Positions 1 to 6,260 of a stretch of 35,326 nucleotides of DNA are shown here, one piece after another; position 1 is the first letter of the stretch, and each line of letters starts with the position of its first letter. The stretch is from assembly GCA_017625615.1 (NCBI GenBank), contig JAGAKP010000013.1, positions 1 through 35,326 of the forward strand, written 5' to 3'. The stretch is from Clostridia bacterium. GTDB taxonomy: Bacteria; Bacillota; Clostridia; Oscillospirales; CAG-382. The translations under genes and the position numbers were made by a program. The notes beneath the pieces were generated by a model that saw nothing but the letters and a program-made list of their open reading frames with translations, was not told the DNA's origin and ran no database searches.

Positions 1-8
1 AACCATAA

Positions 9-38
9 TTCCTCGTTCCTCGTTTCTCATTTCTCATT
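9..38. repeat. 7-mer tandem repeat, TCCTCGT/TTCTCAT type
   Basis: Four consecutive 7-mers (TCCTCGT, TCCTCGT, TTCTCAT, TTCTCAT in phase) follow the leader AACCATAAT. The same leader and 7-mers recur near 4661 and 16431, each time next to an inverted-repeat hairpin. Confidence 0.8.
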
Positions 39-71
39 AAAAAAATCCGCTATGCGGATTTTTACCGAAAC

Positions 72-157
72 GGCGCAACAGCGTTGCGACATGTAACGCG
101 CCGACAGGTGCATGTAACGCGCTCGGAGAGCGCATGTAACTCACCCCGCAGGGGTGA
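72..157. repeat. Stem-loop array 1, four stems with ATGTAAC linkers
   Basis: Four stem-loops: 74-88 (arm CGCAAC), 98-111 (GCGCC/GGTGC, one G-U pair), 119-133 (GCGCTC) and 141-157 (TCACCCC/GGGGTGA). The last three are each preceded by the same 7-nt linker ATGTAAC. Stem sequences differ from each other, linkers do not. The final CACCCC/GGGGTG stem also closes arrays 2a and 3. Confidence 0.85.
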
Positions 158-312
158 TACACAGACGGTACTGCAGTGCGTACAGTTTGCGGGCGCATCG
201 TGATGCGCCCCTACGGTTTATGCATAGCCGTGGCGCGTTCGTAGGGGCGATTCACGAATCGCCCGCATAAAAAACAAAAACCAAAATCCGCGTTCAGCGG
301 ATTTTTACCGAA
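158..312. repeat. Long double-stem repeat module, copy 1
   Basis: This ~150-bp module has two 9-bp palindromes, GGGCGCATC/GATGCGCCC at 191-210 and GGGCGATTC/GAATCGCCC at 245-264. They are joined by a constant spacer (TACGG..AGCCGTGGCG..GTAGG) and followed by an ATCCGC..GCGGAT hairpin and ACCGAA. The module recurs as a near-identical inverted copy at 35178-35326 and as a copy with different stems at 15512-15668. Confidence 0.85.
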
Positions 313-343
313 ATTCCTCGTTTCTCGTTTCTCGTTCCTCATT
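313..343. repeat. 7-mer tandem repeat, TCCTCGT/TTCTCGT type
   Basis: TTCCTCG followed by TTTCTCG units and TTCCTCATT, directly after an ACCGAAA linker and directly before the lipoprotein terminator. Confidence 0.8.
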
Positions 344-371
344 AAAAAAACGCCCTTTTCAGGGCGTTTTT
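344..371 (-). terminator. Terminator of the discoidin-like lipoprotein gene
   Basis: An 11-bp stem (AAAAACGCCCT/AGGGCGTTTTT) with a TTTC loop lies two bases past the lipoprotein stop codon in the leftward direction. The arm ends in a run of T (read as U) on the minus strand, as expected of an intrinsic terminator. Confidence 0.85.
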
Positions 372-373
372 CG

Positions 374-2059
374 TTATTTCGCATATACCTCAAGCTCGTT
401 AAGGAACACGAAAGGTCCGTTGGGCTTGAACTCGAATTTTACGTATCTTGCGGTTTTGCCTTCGAGAGAAGCGTCGGTCCAGTAAATATCACTTACGCCG
501 GAGGATATCTTCAGCTCTGCGGCAAGGGTGAAATCAGTACCGTTTTCGGAAACGTATACCTTTCCGTAGAAGGGTGCGTTTATACCTGCGGTGCCGCCGT
601 TGCAGATGTGGGCGCGCACTCCCTCAAGCGCTTTTGCTTCGCCAAGGTCGATAACGGCAAAGGCTATACCGTTTTCCATATTTGAATCTTCGGGAGCAAC
701 GTTGGTGTTGCTGTAAAATGAAAACCAGTTGTTATCGTAGGTGAGCTTATCGTGAGCCTTGCCGTCGGTAAGCTTGGCGGTGTAATTGCCGTATCCGTCG
801 CCAAGCAGACCGGAAAGGGTATAGGTCTTGTTGAGCGCGATATTGGTGCCCTCGAAATCTATCTTATCGGGGGTTACCTCGGGCTTGCTCTCCTCAGCGG
901 GCTCGTCTATTTCGGGCGCAACCGCGTCGGGCACGTACTTAAAGAGCCAGATGCTTTCGGTGTGATATTCGGTGCCTGCGGGGAGATCCTTGCTCACACT
1001 GTTGGAAAAACGGGTGAAGTACAGCTTGTTGTCGGTGGTGTTCATATCCCAGTACGCCGTCTTGTAATCGCCCTTGTAATTATCGAGAGAATGCTCGAGG
1101 GTGGTAACTCTTACGTCGATCTGATAAGAGGGATCCACGTAACCGTAAACCAGTGCGCGGCAAGCGCTGTTTCCGCTGTTGCCGGGTCCCGAATAGTCTG
1201 CCGCACCGACCTTAAGGGTGGTGATATGCTTTACCATTTCGCCCTTTTCGTTGTACATATCGCACCACAGACCGTACTTTTTGTTTATGGGCATCATACA
1301 GGTGTAGGAGCGGTTGAGCTGAGTATCCTTTACGTAGGTGTAGTCGGTATTCAGCTTTATCTGAGGACCCGTAAAGGTGTATTTTCTGGTTACCTCGGCG
1401 TAAACGTCGTCGTCGGTATAGGACAAGCTTTTGTTGTTGTAATCGCCGATACTGTCGCTGTTATCGTCGGGGAACCAGAGTATCTTGGTCTTTTCGATGA
1501 TATGGAGAGAATTTACCGTTGCGCTTTCGCCGTTCTTGAGCTCTATCTTTTCGCCGCTTTCGGCATCGTAAAGGTCAAGGGATACGAAGGCTTCGTTGCC
1601 GTGGTTACCGCCCGACCAGACTACCGTTCCCTTGGGGGTGACAACTCTGTGTACGTATTCAAAATCCGTTGCGCCTACTGCAAAAACGTGCTCTTTTCCG
1701 CTTTTGTCCTTAAGTTTCCAGGACCAGAGGTTAAAGCAGCCCCAGGGGCGCTCCTCCAGCGTGATGGTAAGGGTGCCCGCTTCCGTTTCACAGGACATTG
1801 CGTACTTGCTGTCGCTTACCTTGGTTACGGTGGTGGGGAAGGAGGTTATTTCCTCGGGCGCACCGACTATATTTACGCGCTTGTAATCGTTAAATCCCCA
1901 ATATTCGGGCATTTTTACCGTCTCCTCCTTGCTTTCTTCGCTTGATTCCGCTCCCGTGCTTTCGGTTTGGGATTGGTTTCCTTCTTCGGTGCAGGCGGTT
2001 ACCATAAGGGTCGCCAGCAAAAGGGAAAGAAGGATGGTCAATACTCTTTTAAGGCTCAT
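374..2059 (-). CDS. Secreted lipoprotein with C-terminal F5/8 type C (discoidin-like) domain
   Basis: A 561-residue protein likely anchored to the outer face of the cell membrane. Residues 1-23 form a lipoprotein signal with lipobox VTAC (Cys23), followed by a Ser/Glu/Thr-rich spacer. Residues about 50-390 are strand-rich and I do not recognise them. After an acidic/Pro linker (about 390-410), the last ~155 residues read like an F5/8 type C carbohydrate-binding fold (NIALNKTYT start, AVIDLGEAKALEGVR, KVYVSENGTDF, ARYVKFEF, FLNELEV end). The role is probably binding a glycan or cell-surface ligand; no catalytic motif is visible. The start is supported by AAGGAG upstream. It lies 25 bp downstream of pyrR, so both are probably on one transcript, although the functions look unrelated. 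Confidence 0.8.
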   Translation of the reverse strand: MSLKRVLTILLSLLLATLMVTACTEEGNQSQTESTGAESSEESKEETVKMPEYWGFNDYKRVNIVGAPEEITSFPTTVTKVSDSKYAMSCETEAGTLTITLEERPWGCFNLWSWKLKDKSGKEHVFAVGATDFEYVHRVVTPKGTVVWSGGNHGNEAFVSLDLYDAESGEKIELKNGESATVNSLHIIEKTKILWFPDDNSDSIGDYNNKSLSYTDDDVYAEVTRKYTFTGPQIKLNTDYTYVKDTQLNRSYTCMMPINKKYGLWCDMYNEKGEMVKHITTLKVGAADYSGPGNSGNSACRALVYGYVDPSYQIDVRVTTLEHSLDNYKGDYKTAYWDMNTTDNKLYFTRFSNSVSKDLPAGTEYHTESIWLFKYVPDAVAPEIDEPAEESKPEVTPDKIDFEGTNIALNKTYTLSGLLGDGYGNYTAKLTDGKAHDKLTYDNNWFSFYSNTNVAPEDSNMENGIAFAVIDLGEAKALEGVRAHICNGGTAGINAPFYGKVYVSENGTDFTLAAELKISSGVSDIYWTDASLEGKTARYVKFEFKPNGPFVFLNELEVYAK

Positions 2060-2084
2060 TTTTTTATCTCCTTTTTTATTATTT

Positions 2085-2630
2085 TTAGTTTTCGGGTATT
2101 TTCGGGGTGAGTATGGCTACTTCGGTAATTCCGTCCAATTCGTTAAGGCGGACGGCTATTTTTTCTTTTCTTGAGGTGGGTATGTTTTTGCCCACGTAAT
2201 CGGCTCGTATGGGCAATTCTCTGTGGCCGCGGTCAATAAGCGCGGCAAGGCGTATTGCGCCTGCCCTGCCCGACCTCAGCACCGCTTCTATGGCGGCGCG
2301 CACCGTTCTGCCGGTGTACAGCACGTCGTCCACCAGCACCACCGTTTTTCCCTCCACGGGAATAACAAAATCGGGTGCGGCGGTGGAAAATGGCTCGCCC
2401 GTATCGTCGCGGAAGGGGGAAACGTCCAATTCCGCCACGGGCACGTCCACTCCGTAGGATGCCTTGATCTTTTCGGCAATGCGGCGCGCAAGGGGAACTC
2501 CCCGCCTGCGTATGCCGATGAGATATATGGAGGAAATATCCTCGTTTTTTTCGACTATTTCGTGGCTTATCCGTGTGATAGACCGCTCGATAGCGCTTGC
2601 GTCAAGAAGAATGGCTTTTTGGGTAAACAT
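2085..2630 (-). CDS. pyrR: PyrR: pyrimidine operon regulator / uracil phosphoribosyltransferase
   Basis: A 181-residue protein, the normal length for PyrR. It shows the phosphoribosyltransferase PRPP-binding loop VVLVDDVLYTGRTVRAA at about 95-111, the early segment YLIGIRRRGVPLARRI, and LIDRGHRELPIRADYVGKNI near 133-152, all typical of PyrR. In Firmicutes PyrR binds UMP and pyr leader RNAs to promote attenuation and has some UPRTase activity. No pyr biosynthesis gene, and no PyrR-binding leader that I can recognise, lies in the window, so its targets must be elsewhere. The nearest visible promoter is upstream of the four-helix-bundle gene, suggesting read-through from there. The start is preceded by an AAAGG-type ribosome site. 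Confidence 0.93.
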   Translation of the reverse strand: MFTQKAILLDASAIERSITRISHEIVEKNEDISSIYLIGIRRRGVPLARRIAEKIKASYGVDVPVAELDVSPFRDDTGEPFSTAAPDFVIPVEGKTVVLVDDVLYTGRTVRAAIEAVLRSGRAGAIRLAALIDRGHRELPIRADYVGKNIPTSRKEKIAVRLNELDGITEVAILTPKIPEN

Positions 2631-2771
2631 TTAATTTCAGCCTTTCAAAAAAGGATTGTTGGCTATGAACGAGGAACGAGGAAAATGGGGAACGAGAAAC
2701 GAGAAACGAGGAACTATGGTAGTTTTTGGTCAGAGACCAAAAACGAAATTTGTTAACGAGGAATGAGGAAA
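2631..2771. repeat. 7-mer repeats and hairpin on the left flank of the four-helix-bundle gene
   Basis: Read on the minus strand this is the same element seen near 4636 and 16403: 7-mers, then an inverted repeat (TTTTTGGTC/GACCAAAAA, about 2722-2743), then a linker resembling ACCATAGTTCC, then 7-mers at 2668-2714. On the plus strand the 7-mers read ACGAGGA/ACGAGAA. Together with 3140-3234 it forms an inverted flank around the gene at 2772-3134. Confidence 0.75.
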
Positions 2772-3134
2772 TCAGGTGTTGTTTTTTATGTTTTCTTTTG
2801 CTGTGCAGCAGGAGGCTGACAGAATTGCCAACAGCTCGTTACAGTCGTTATACAAATCGTCAAAGGTAGGCTTGCTTATATATCCGGCAGCCAACAACAG
2901 CTCAAGCCAATAGCAGGTTTCGCTGGCTTCCTTTGACGCAATTTCCAGTTTTGAAACAAAATCCTTTTTTCCTTGCGCGAACTTGGATTCACGTATGTTC
3001 GCACCTATGGAAGTGCCGCTTTTTCCTATTTGTGCGGATACGATATATTCTTTCTTTTCTCTCAGAGCCTCGGTTAAATGCAATACTTTAACGGCAAAAG
3101 CAAAGGATTTTTCCGTAAGTATATCTTTTTTCAT
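2772..3134 (-). CDS. Four-helix-bundle protein (23S rRNA IVS-encoded / S23 family)
   Basis: A 120-residue, almost wholly helical protein. LTEKSFAFAVKVLHLTEAL, SAQIGKSGTSIGANIRES, EIASKEASETCYWLELLLAAG and LYNDCNELLAILSA match the pattern of the TIGR02436-type four-helix-bundle family. Relatives occur in 23S rRNA intervening sequences and as the Avd accessory protein of diversity-generating retroelements, where a basic surface binds RNA. The biochemical role of stand-alone copies is unknown. The start ATG is preceded by ACGAGGAACGAGGTATTT, so the ribosome binding site is supplied by the flanking 7-mer repeat itself. No reverse transcriptase or rRNA gene is near, so this is neither a complete DGR nor an rRNA insertion. 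Inverted repeat arrays lie on both sides. Confidence 0.85.
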   Translation of the reverse strand: MKKDILTEKSFAFAVKVLHLTEALREKKEYIVSAQIGKSGTSIGANIRESKFAQGKKDFVSKLEIASKEASETCYWLELLLAAGYISKPTFDDLYNDCNELLAILSASCCTAKENIKNNT

Positions 3135-3139
3135 AAATA

Positions 3140-3234
3140 CCTCGTTCCTCGTTCCTCGTTACGTAAATATGATTTTTGCAATTTTTTGCAAAAATCTACC
3201 GAAGTTCCTCGTTTCTCGTTTCTCGTTCCTCGTT
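3140..3234. repeat. 7-mer repeats and hairpin on the right flank of the four-helix-bundle gene
   Basis: Two 7-mer arrays (3140-3162 and 3204-3234) flank a hairpin of GATTTTTGCA/TGCAAAAATC type at about 3172-3196, joined by CTACCGAAG. The outer array is, over 31 bases, almost the exact inverse of the array at 2684-2714 on the other side of the gene. Confidence 0.8.
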
Positions 3235-3242
3235 ACACATAT

Positions 3243-3270
3243 ATTATACATTTTCTTTTCTCAAAGTCAA
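3243..3270 (-). promoter_or_regulatory. Promoter for the four-helix-bundle gene (and perhaps pyrR)
   Basis: On the minus strand TTGACT, 16 bp, TATAAT. The predicted start point falls at about 3236, right at the edge of the 7-mer repeat block, so the transcript would begin with the repeats. No other clear promoter lies between here and pyrR. Confidence 0.7.
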
Positions 3271-3324
3271 TCTCTTTTCGCTTCATATTTATTAATGCAA
3301 ATGCAATTTAAATACACTTTTTCG

Positions 3325-3353
3325 TTGACAAAATTACCCTTATGTAATATAAT
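3325..3353 (+). promoter_or_regulatory. Promoter of the minD-mgsA pair
   Basis: TTGACA at 3325-3330 and TATAAT at 3348-3353 with 17 bp between them, a consensus housekeeping promoter. It lies 39 bp before the TTG start codon of the minD-like gene. Confidence 0.85.
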
Positions 3354-3391
3354 ATTATATCTATAAGTATGTGTGGAAGGAGGACCTTTTT

Positions 3392-4180
3392 TTGGGCAGA
3401 TGTATTTTCGTTACGTCCTTCAAGGGCGGGGTAGGCAAAAGCTTCGTTACCGCAAACCTTGCGGGTGCGCTTACGAGCCTTGGCAAAAGAGTATTGGTTG
3501 CCGACGGTGACCTCGGTATGCGCAGTATGGATATACTCCTCGGCTGTGAATCCAGAATACTTTTTGATATAAAGGACGTTATAAACGGCGTCTGTCCCGT
3601 GGACAGTGCCATTATAAAAAGCGATACCTCTGTTTCTCCCGATTTCATTCCCGCACCACAGACCTACGACGGGTCGGAGCTGGACGGAGAACGGACACGG
3701 GCGCTTTTCAGATACCTTAAAAGCGTGTACGATTACGTGCTTATAGATTCTTCGGCGGAATATTCACCTTACTATTCACTGCTTGCCTCCTGCGCGGATA
3801 CGGCGGTAATAGTTACGGCGCACCAGTCAACGGCTGTGCGCGCGGCAGAAAAGACCGCGTGCCTCCTTGCAAAGGAAGGGCTTACACAGCAATATCTGGT
3901 AATAAATATGTTCCGAAAAAAGGAAGCCGACAAGGGCTTGCTTCCCGACCCCGCGGATATGATCCTCGCATCCTCCGTTCCTCTCATCGGCATAGTGCCC
4001 TGGGACAAAAACGCGGCGGTGGAGGCGGAAAAGGGCGGAATCGCCTTTTCAAAGAAAAAGGGAAAGGCGTACCCCTACGAAGGAGCGGCAATAAATATTG
4101 CATACCGTCTGTGCGGAAACCAGATTCCCCTCTTCAAGGGAGTTTACCGCACCTTAAAAAGAAAATACTACCTTACTTAA
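3392..4180 (+). CDS. minD: MinD-like P-loop ATPase
   Basis: A 262-residue protein read from TTG at 3392, chosen because AAGGAGGA ends seven bases before it; a longer frame from GTG 3371 would place this site inside the gene. It carries the deviant Walker A KGGVGKS (residues 11-17), the MinD-like DGDLGMRSMDILLG, and a Walker A' region VLIDSSAEYS where family members usually have DxPAG. The C-terminal FKGVYRTLKRKYYLT could be a basic amphipathic membrane-binding tail. MinD positions the division septum with MinC. In many Clostridia minD and minE precede rodA and mgsA; here mgsA follows directly and no minC, minE or rodA is present. The sequence is diverged, so a related ParA/MinD ATPase remains possible. 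Confidence 0.75.
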   Translation: MGRCIFVTSFKGGVGKSFVTANLAGALTSLGKRVLVADGDLGMRSMDILLGCESRILFDIKDVINGVCPVDSAIIKSDTSVSPDFIPAPQTYDGSELDGERTRALFRYLKSVYDYVLIDSSAEYSPYYSLLASCADTAVIVTAHQSTAVRAAEKTACLLAKEGLTQQYLVINMFRKKEADKGLLPDPADMILASSVPLIGIVPWDKNAAVEAEKGGIAFSKKKGKAYPYEGAAINIAYRLCGNQIPLFKGVYRTLKRKYYLT

Positions 4181-4203
4181 AAGGCAAGAAAGGAAGATAC
4201 GAT

Positions 4204-4602
4204 ATGGAAATAGCAATTATCGCCAACGATAAGAGAAAAGAGCTTATCACCGAATTCTGCATAGCTTATTGCGGAGTGCTTGCCAAGCACAATATTTGCG
4301 CTACAGCCACCACGGGAAAATATATAAGCGAAGCTACGGGACTTAAGGTTCGCCGTATGCTTTCGGGCGCCCACGGCGGTGCGGAGCAGATCGCTGCTCG
4401 TATTGCTTATAACGAGATCGACCTGCTTATCTTCCTCCGCGACCCCAATTCCGAAGCCGAGTATCTGGATAACACCCTCCAGCTCATCCGTCTGTGCGAT
4501 AGCCACAATATCCCCGTGGCAACCAATATCGCCACCGCGGAGGCGCTTATACTTGCTCTCGGCAGAGGAGATCTGGACTGGAGAGAGCTACAGAGAAAAT
4601 GA
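4204..4602 (+). CDS. mgsA: Methylglyoxal synthase
   Basis: A 132-residue cytoplasmic enzyme that converts dihydroxyacetone phosphate to methylglyoxal and phosphate, a bypass that relieves sugar-phosphate build-up. Visible family features are the phosphate-binding ATATTGKYI, SGAHGGAEQIAARI, the LLIFLRDPN strand carrying a catalytic-type Asp, and HNIPVATNIATAEALI. The length agrees with the usual 120-150 residues. The start ATG lies 23 bp after the minD-like gene with GAAAGGAAG upstream, so both are likely co-transcribed. This order is a reduced form of the min-rodA-mgsA cluster of Clostridia. Confidence 0.93.
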   Translation: MEIAIIANDKRKELITEFCIAYCGVLAKHNICATATTGKYISEATGLKVRRMLSGAHGGAEQIAARIAYNEIDLLIFLRDPNSEAEYLDNTLQLIRLCDSHNIPVATNIATAEALILALGRGDLDWRELQRK

Positions 4603-4717
4603 AGAGTGAATAGTGAAGAGTGAAAAGGTTCGGAAGATTTTTGCCTGTGGCAAAAATCAACCATAATTCCTCGTTCCTCGTTTCTCGTTCATCGTTAACC
4701 TTACGGAGTAAAAATAT
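4603..4717. repeat. Composite repeat between mgsA and hisS
   Basis: 7-mers of the AGAGTGA/ATAGTGA type (4603-4626) end in GGTTCGGAAG, followed by a perfect inverted repeat GATTTTTGCC/GGCAAAAATC (4636-4658), the linker AACCATAA and 7-mers of the TCCTCGT type (4667-4697). The hairpin may also terminate the mgsA transcript. The same order is found at 16353-16469. Confidence 0.8.
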
Positions 4718-5977
4718 ATGGAACAGATAAAAAAGCCTCGCGGAACTCTTGATATTCTTCCCGAGCAAACTGCCGCTTGGCAATATATAGAAAAAATTAT
4801 ACGCGAAAAATGTATCCGGTACGGCTTCGGCGAGATACGCTTCCCCACCTTTGAGGCGACGGAATTGTTTTCCCGCGGGGTAGGCGACACCACCGACGTA
4901 GTCCAGAAGGAAATGTACACCTTCCGCGACCGTGATGACCGCAGTCTGTCCCTCCGTCCCGAGGGAACGGCGTGCGTGGTCCGCAGTATGCTTGAAAACG
5001 GACTTTACGCAGGCGCAATGCCCTTAAAGCTGTATTACCTCACCAACTTCTTCCGCTACGAAAAGCCTCAGGCGGGAAGAAGCAGAGAGTTTTTCCAGTT
5101 CGGCACCGAAATGTTCGGGTCCGATTCTCCCGCGGCGGATGCAACGGTCATCTCCCTTGCATACAGCGTCTTCAGGGAATTGGGACTTAAGGACGTAAAA
5201 TTACACATAAATTCAGTGGGCTGTCCCAACTGCCGCCCCGCATACAGAGAAGCACTTGTAAATTATCTCGGCGGTTATACGGACAAGCTTTGTCCCACCT
5301 GCCTTGAAAGGCTTAATAAAAACCCCCTGCGCGTTCTTGACTGCAAATCTCCCATTTGCTCGGAGATTGCTTCCCGCGCGCCCAAAACCACGGATCACCT
5401 TTGCGATGATTGCCGCAACCACCTTGATGCTCTTACCGCCCTTCTTGATGAAGCGGGTATTCCTTACGTTATAGATTCGGGTATCGTAAGAGGTCTTGAT
5501 TATTACACCGGCACGGTGTTTGAGTTTATCGACGAGCGTATCGGCGCACAGTCCACCGTTTGCGGCGGCGGCAGATACGATGGGCTCGTTGCACAGCTCG
5601 GCGGTCCTCAGATGTCGGGAGTGGGCTTCGGTATGGGTATTACCCGCCTTATCGCCTGCCTTGAACAGGAGGGACTGTTAAAAACCGTGGATACCACCCC
5701 CGATATTTACCTCGCACCTGCAGAAAAGACGGTCTACGGCAAGGTGTTCGCCTTGTGCGAAGCCTTGCGCCAAATGGGCGTAAAGGCGGAAACGGATCTT
5801 TGCTCCCGCAGTATAAAGGCGCAGATGAAGTACGCGGACAAGATACACGCCCGCTACACCGCAGTTATCGGCGGCACCGAAGCGGAAAGCGGAATCGTTA
5901 CCGTAAAGAATATGGCTACCGGCGACAGAGCAGAGACCGGTCTTACGGCGGAAGCGATTGCTGACGCAATAAAATGA
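4718..5977 (+). CDS. hisS: Histidyl-tRNA synthetase
   Basis: A 419-residue class II aminoacyl-tRNA synthetase, the normal bacterial length, that charges tRNA-His. Visible are the N-terminal PRGTLDILP, motif 2 LTNFFRYEKPQAGRSREF with the class II Arg, the HisRS signature GLDYYTGTVFEFID, motif 3 GVGFGMGITRLI, and a C-terminal anticodon-binding domain from about 325. A cysteine-rich insertion (CPNC, CPTC, CDDC between about 170 and 230) is present, as in many Firmicutes HisRS proteins. The start has ACGGAG 8 bases upstream. I see no T-box leader. aspS follows in the same direction after a 354-bp hairpin-rich gap. Confidence 0.97.
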   Translation: MEQIKKPRGTLDILPEQTAAWQYIEKIIREKCIRYGFGEIRFPTFEATELFSRGVGDTTDVVQKEMYTFRDRDDRSLSLRPEGTACVVRSMLENGLYAGAMPLKLYYLTNFFRYEKPQAGRSREFFQFGTEMFGSDSPAADATVISLAYSVFRELGLKDVKLHINSVGCPNCRPAYREALVNYLGGYTDKLCPTCLERLNKNPLRVLDCKSPICSEIASRAPKTTDHLCDDCRNHLDALTALLDEAGIPYVIDSGIVRGLDYYTGTVFEFIDERIGAQSTVCGGGRYDGLVAQLGGPQMSGVGFGMGITRLIACLEQEGLLKTVDTTPDIYLAPAEKTVYGKVFALCEALRQMGVKAETDLCSRSIKAQMKYADKIHARYTAVIGGTEAESGIVTVKNMATGDRAETGLTAEAIADAIK

Positions 5978-5985
5978 GTAAACCA

Positions 5986-6017
5986 CCCCAAAAATCCGCA
6001 GGATTTTTGGGGACCCC
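5986..6017 (+). repeat. 12-bp hairpin with GGGGACCCCG tail (possible hisS terminator)
   Basis: CCCCAAAAATCC/GGATTTTTGGGG with a GCA loop, followed by ACCCCGG. It sits 9 bp after hisS and could terminate it, although it lacks a clean U-tract. The same frame with a different inner stem is found at 22508-22541. Confidence 0.7.
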
Positions 6018-6042
6018 GGAATGAGAAATGAGAAATGAAATG

Positions 6043-6134
6043 TCACCCCTGCGGGGTGAGTTACATGCGCTTTTGCAAGCGCGTTACATGCGCCCCGAAA
6101 CGGAGCGCGTTACATGTCGCGAAGAACTCGCGAC
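6043..6134. repeat. Stem-loop array 2a (inverted), four stems
   Basis: Read on the minus strand: stems GTCGCGA (6116-6134), GCGC..GCGC with one mismatch (6090-6108), GCGCTT (6067-6082) and TCACCCC/GGGGTGA (6043-6059), separated by ATGTAAC linkers. The order and the closing CACCCC stem match arrays 1 and 3. Confidence 0.85.
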
Positions 6135-6177
6135 GTAATGGTAAAAAAATCCGCGCCTCGCGGATTTTTACCGATAC

Positions 6178-6260
6178 GTCACATCGAAGATGTGACATGT
6201 CACGCACCGATAGGTGCATGTAGCGCACCGATAGGTGCATGTCACGCACTCGAAGAGTGC
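6178..6260. repeat. Stem-loop array 2b, four stems
   Basis: Stems at 6178-6196 (8 bp, GTCACATC), 6204-6217 (GCACC/GGTGC), 6225-6238 (identical repeat of the previous one) and 6246-6260 (GCACTC), with linkers ATGTCAC, ATGTAGC, ATGTCAC. It lacks the CACCCC closing stem. It points away from array 2a, with the ATCCGC-type hairpin between them. Confidence 0.85.

Larger units (their letters stand above)
1..373. other. Intergenic repeat mosaic, no gene
   Basis: I find no credible gene here. In order the stretch holds 7-mer repeats of the TCCTCGT type, a hairpin with ATCCGC/GCGGAT arms, a four-unit stem-loop array, a ~150-bp module with two 9-bp stems, another ATCCGC-type hairpin with an ACCGAA linker, more 7-mers, and the terminator of the leftward lipoprotein gene. 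Small open frames in this stretch run straight through the repeats and lack ribosome binding sites. Confidence 0.8.

Noticed and set aside
72..157. Stem-loop arrays as a CRISPR array
   Set aside because: The constant part is only 7 nt, the variable parts are self-paired palindromes of 14-19 nt and not unique spacers, and no cas gene is present.
752..1945. 397-residue frame on the plus strand
   Set aside because: It is antisense to the well-supported lipoprotein gene, has no ribosome site and no recognisable domain; codon bias of the other strand keeps it open.
2722..2743. PyrR-binding attenuator upstream of pyrR
   Set aside because: The hairpin lacks the PyrR binding-loop consensus and the same type of hairpin occurs next to unrelated genes.
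2772..3134. Complete diversity-generating retroelement around the Avd-like gene
   Set aside because: No reverse transcriptase, template repeat or variable target gene is visible in the surrounding sequence.
4603..4717. T-box leader before hisS, or at 5978-6331 before aspS
   Set aside because: No T-box sequence (AGGGTGGNACCGCG type) nor specifier stem is seen; the hairpins belong to the repeat families.
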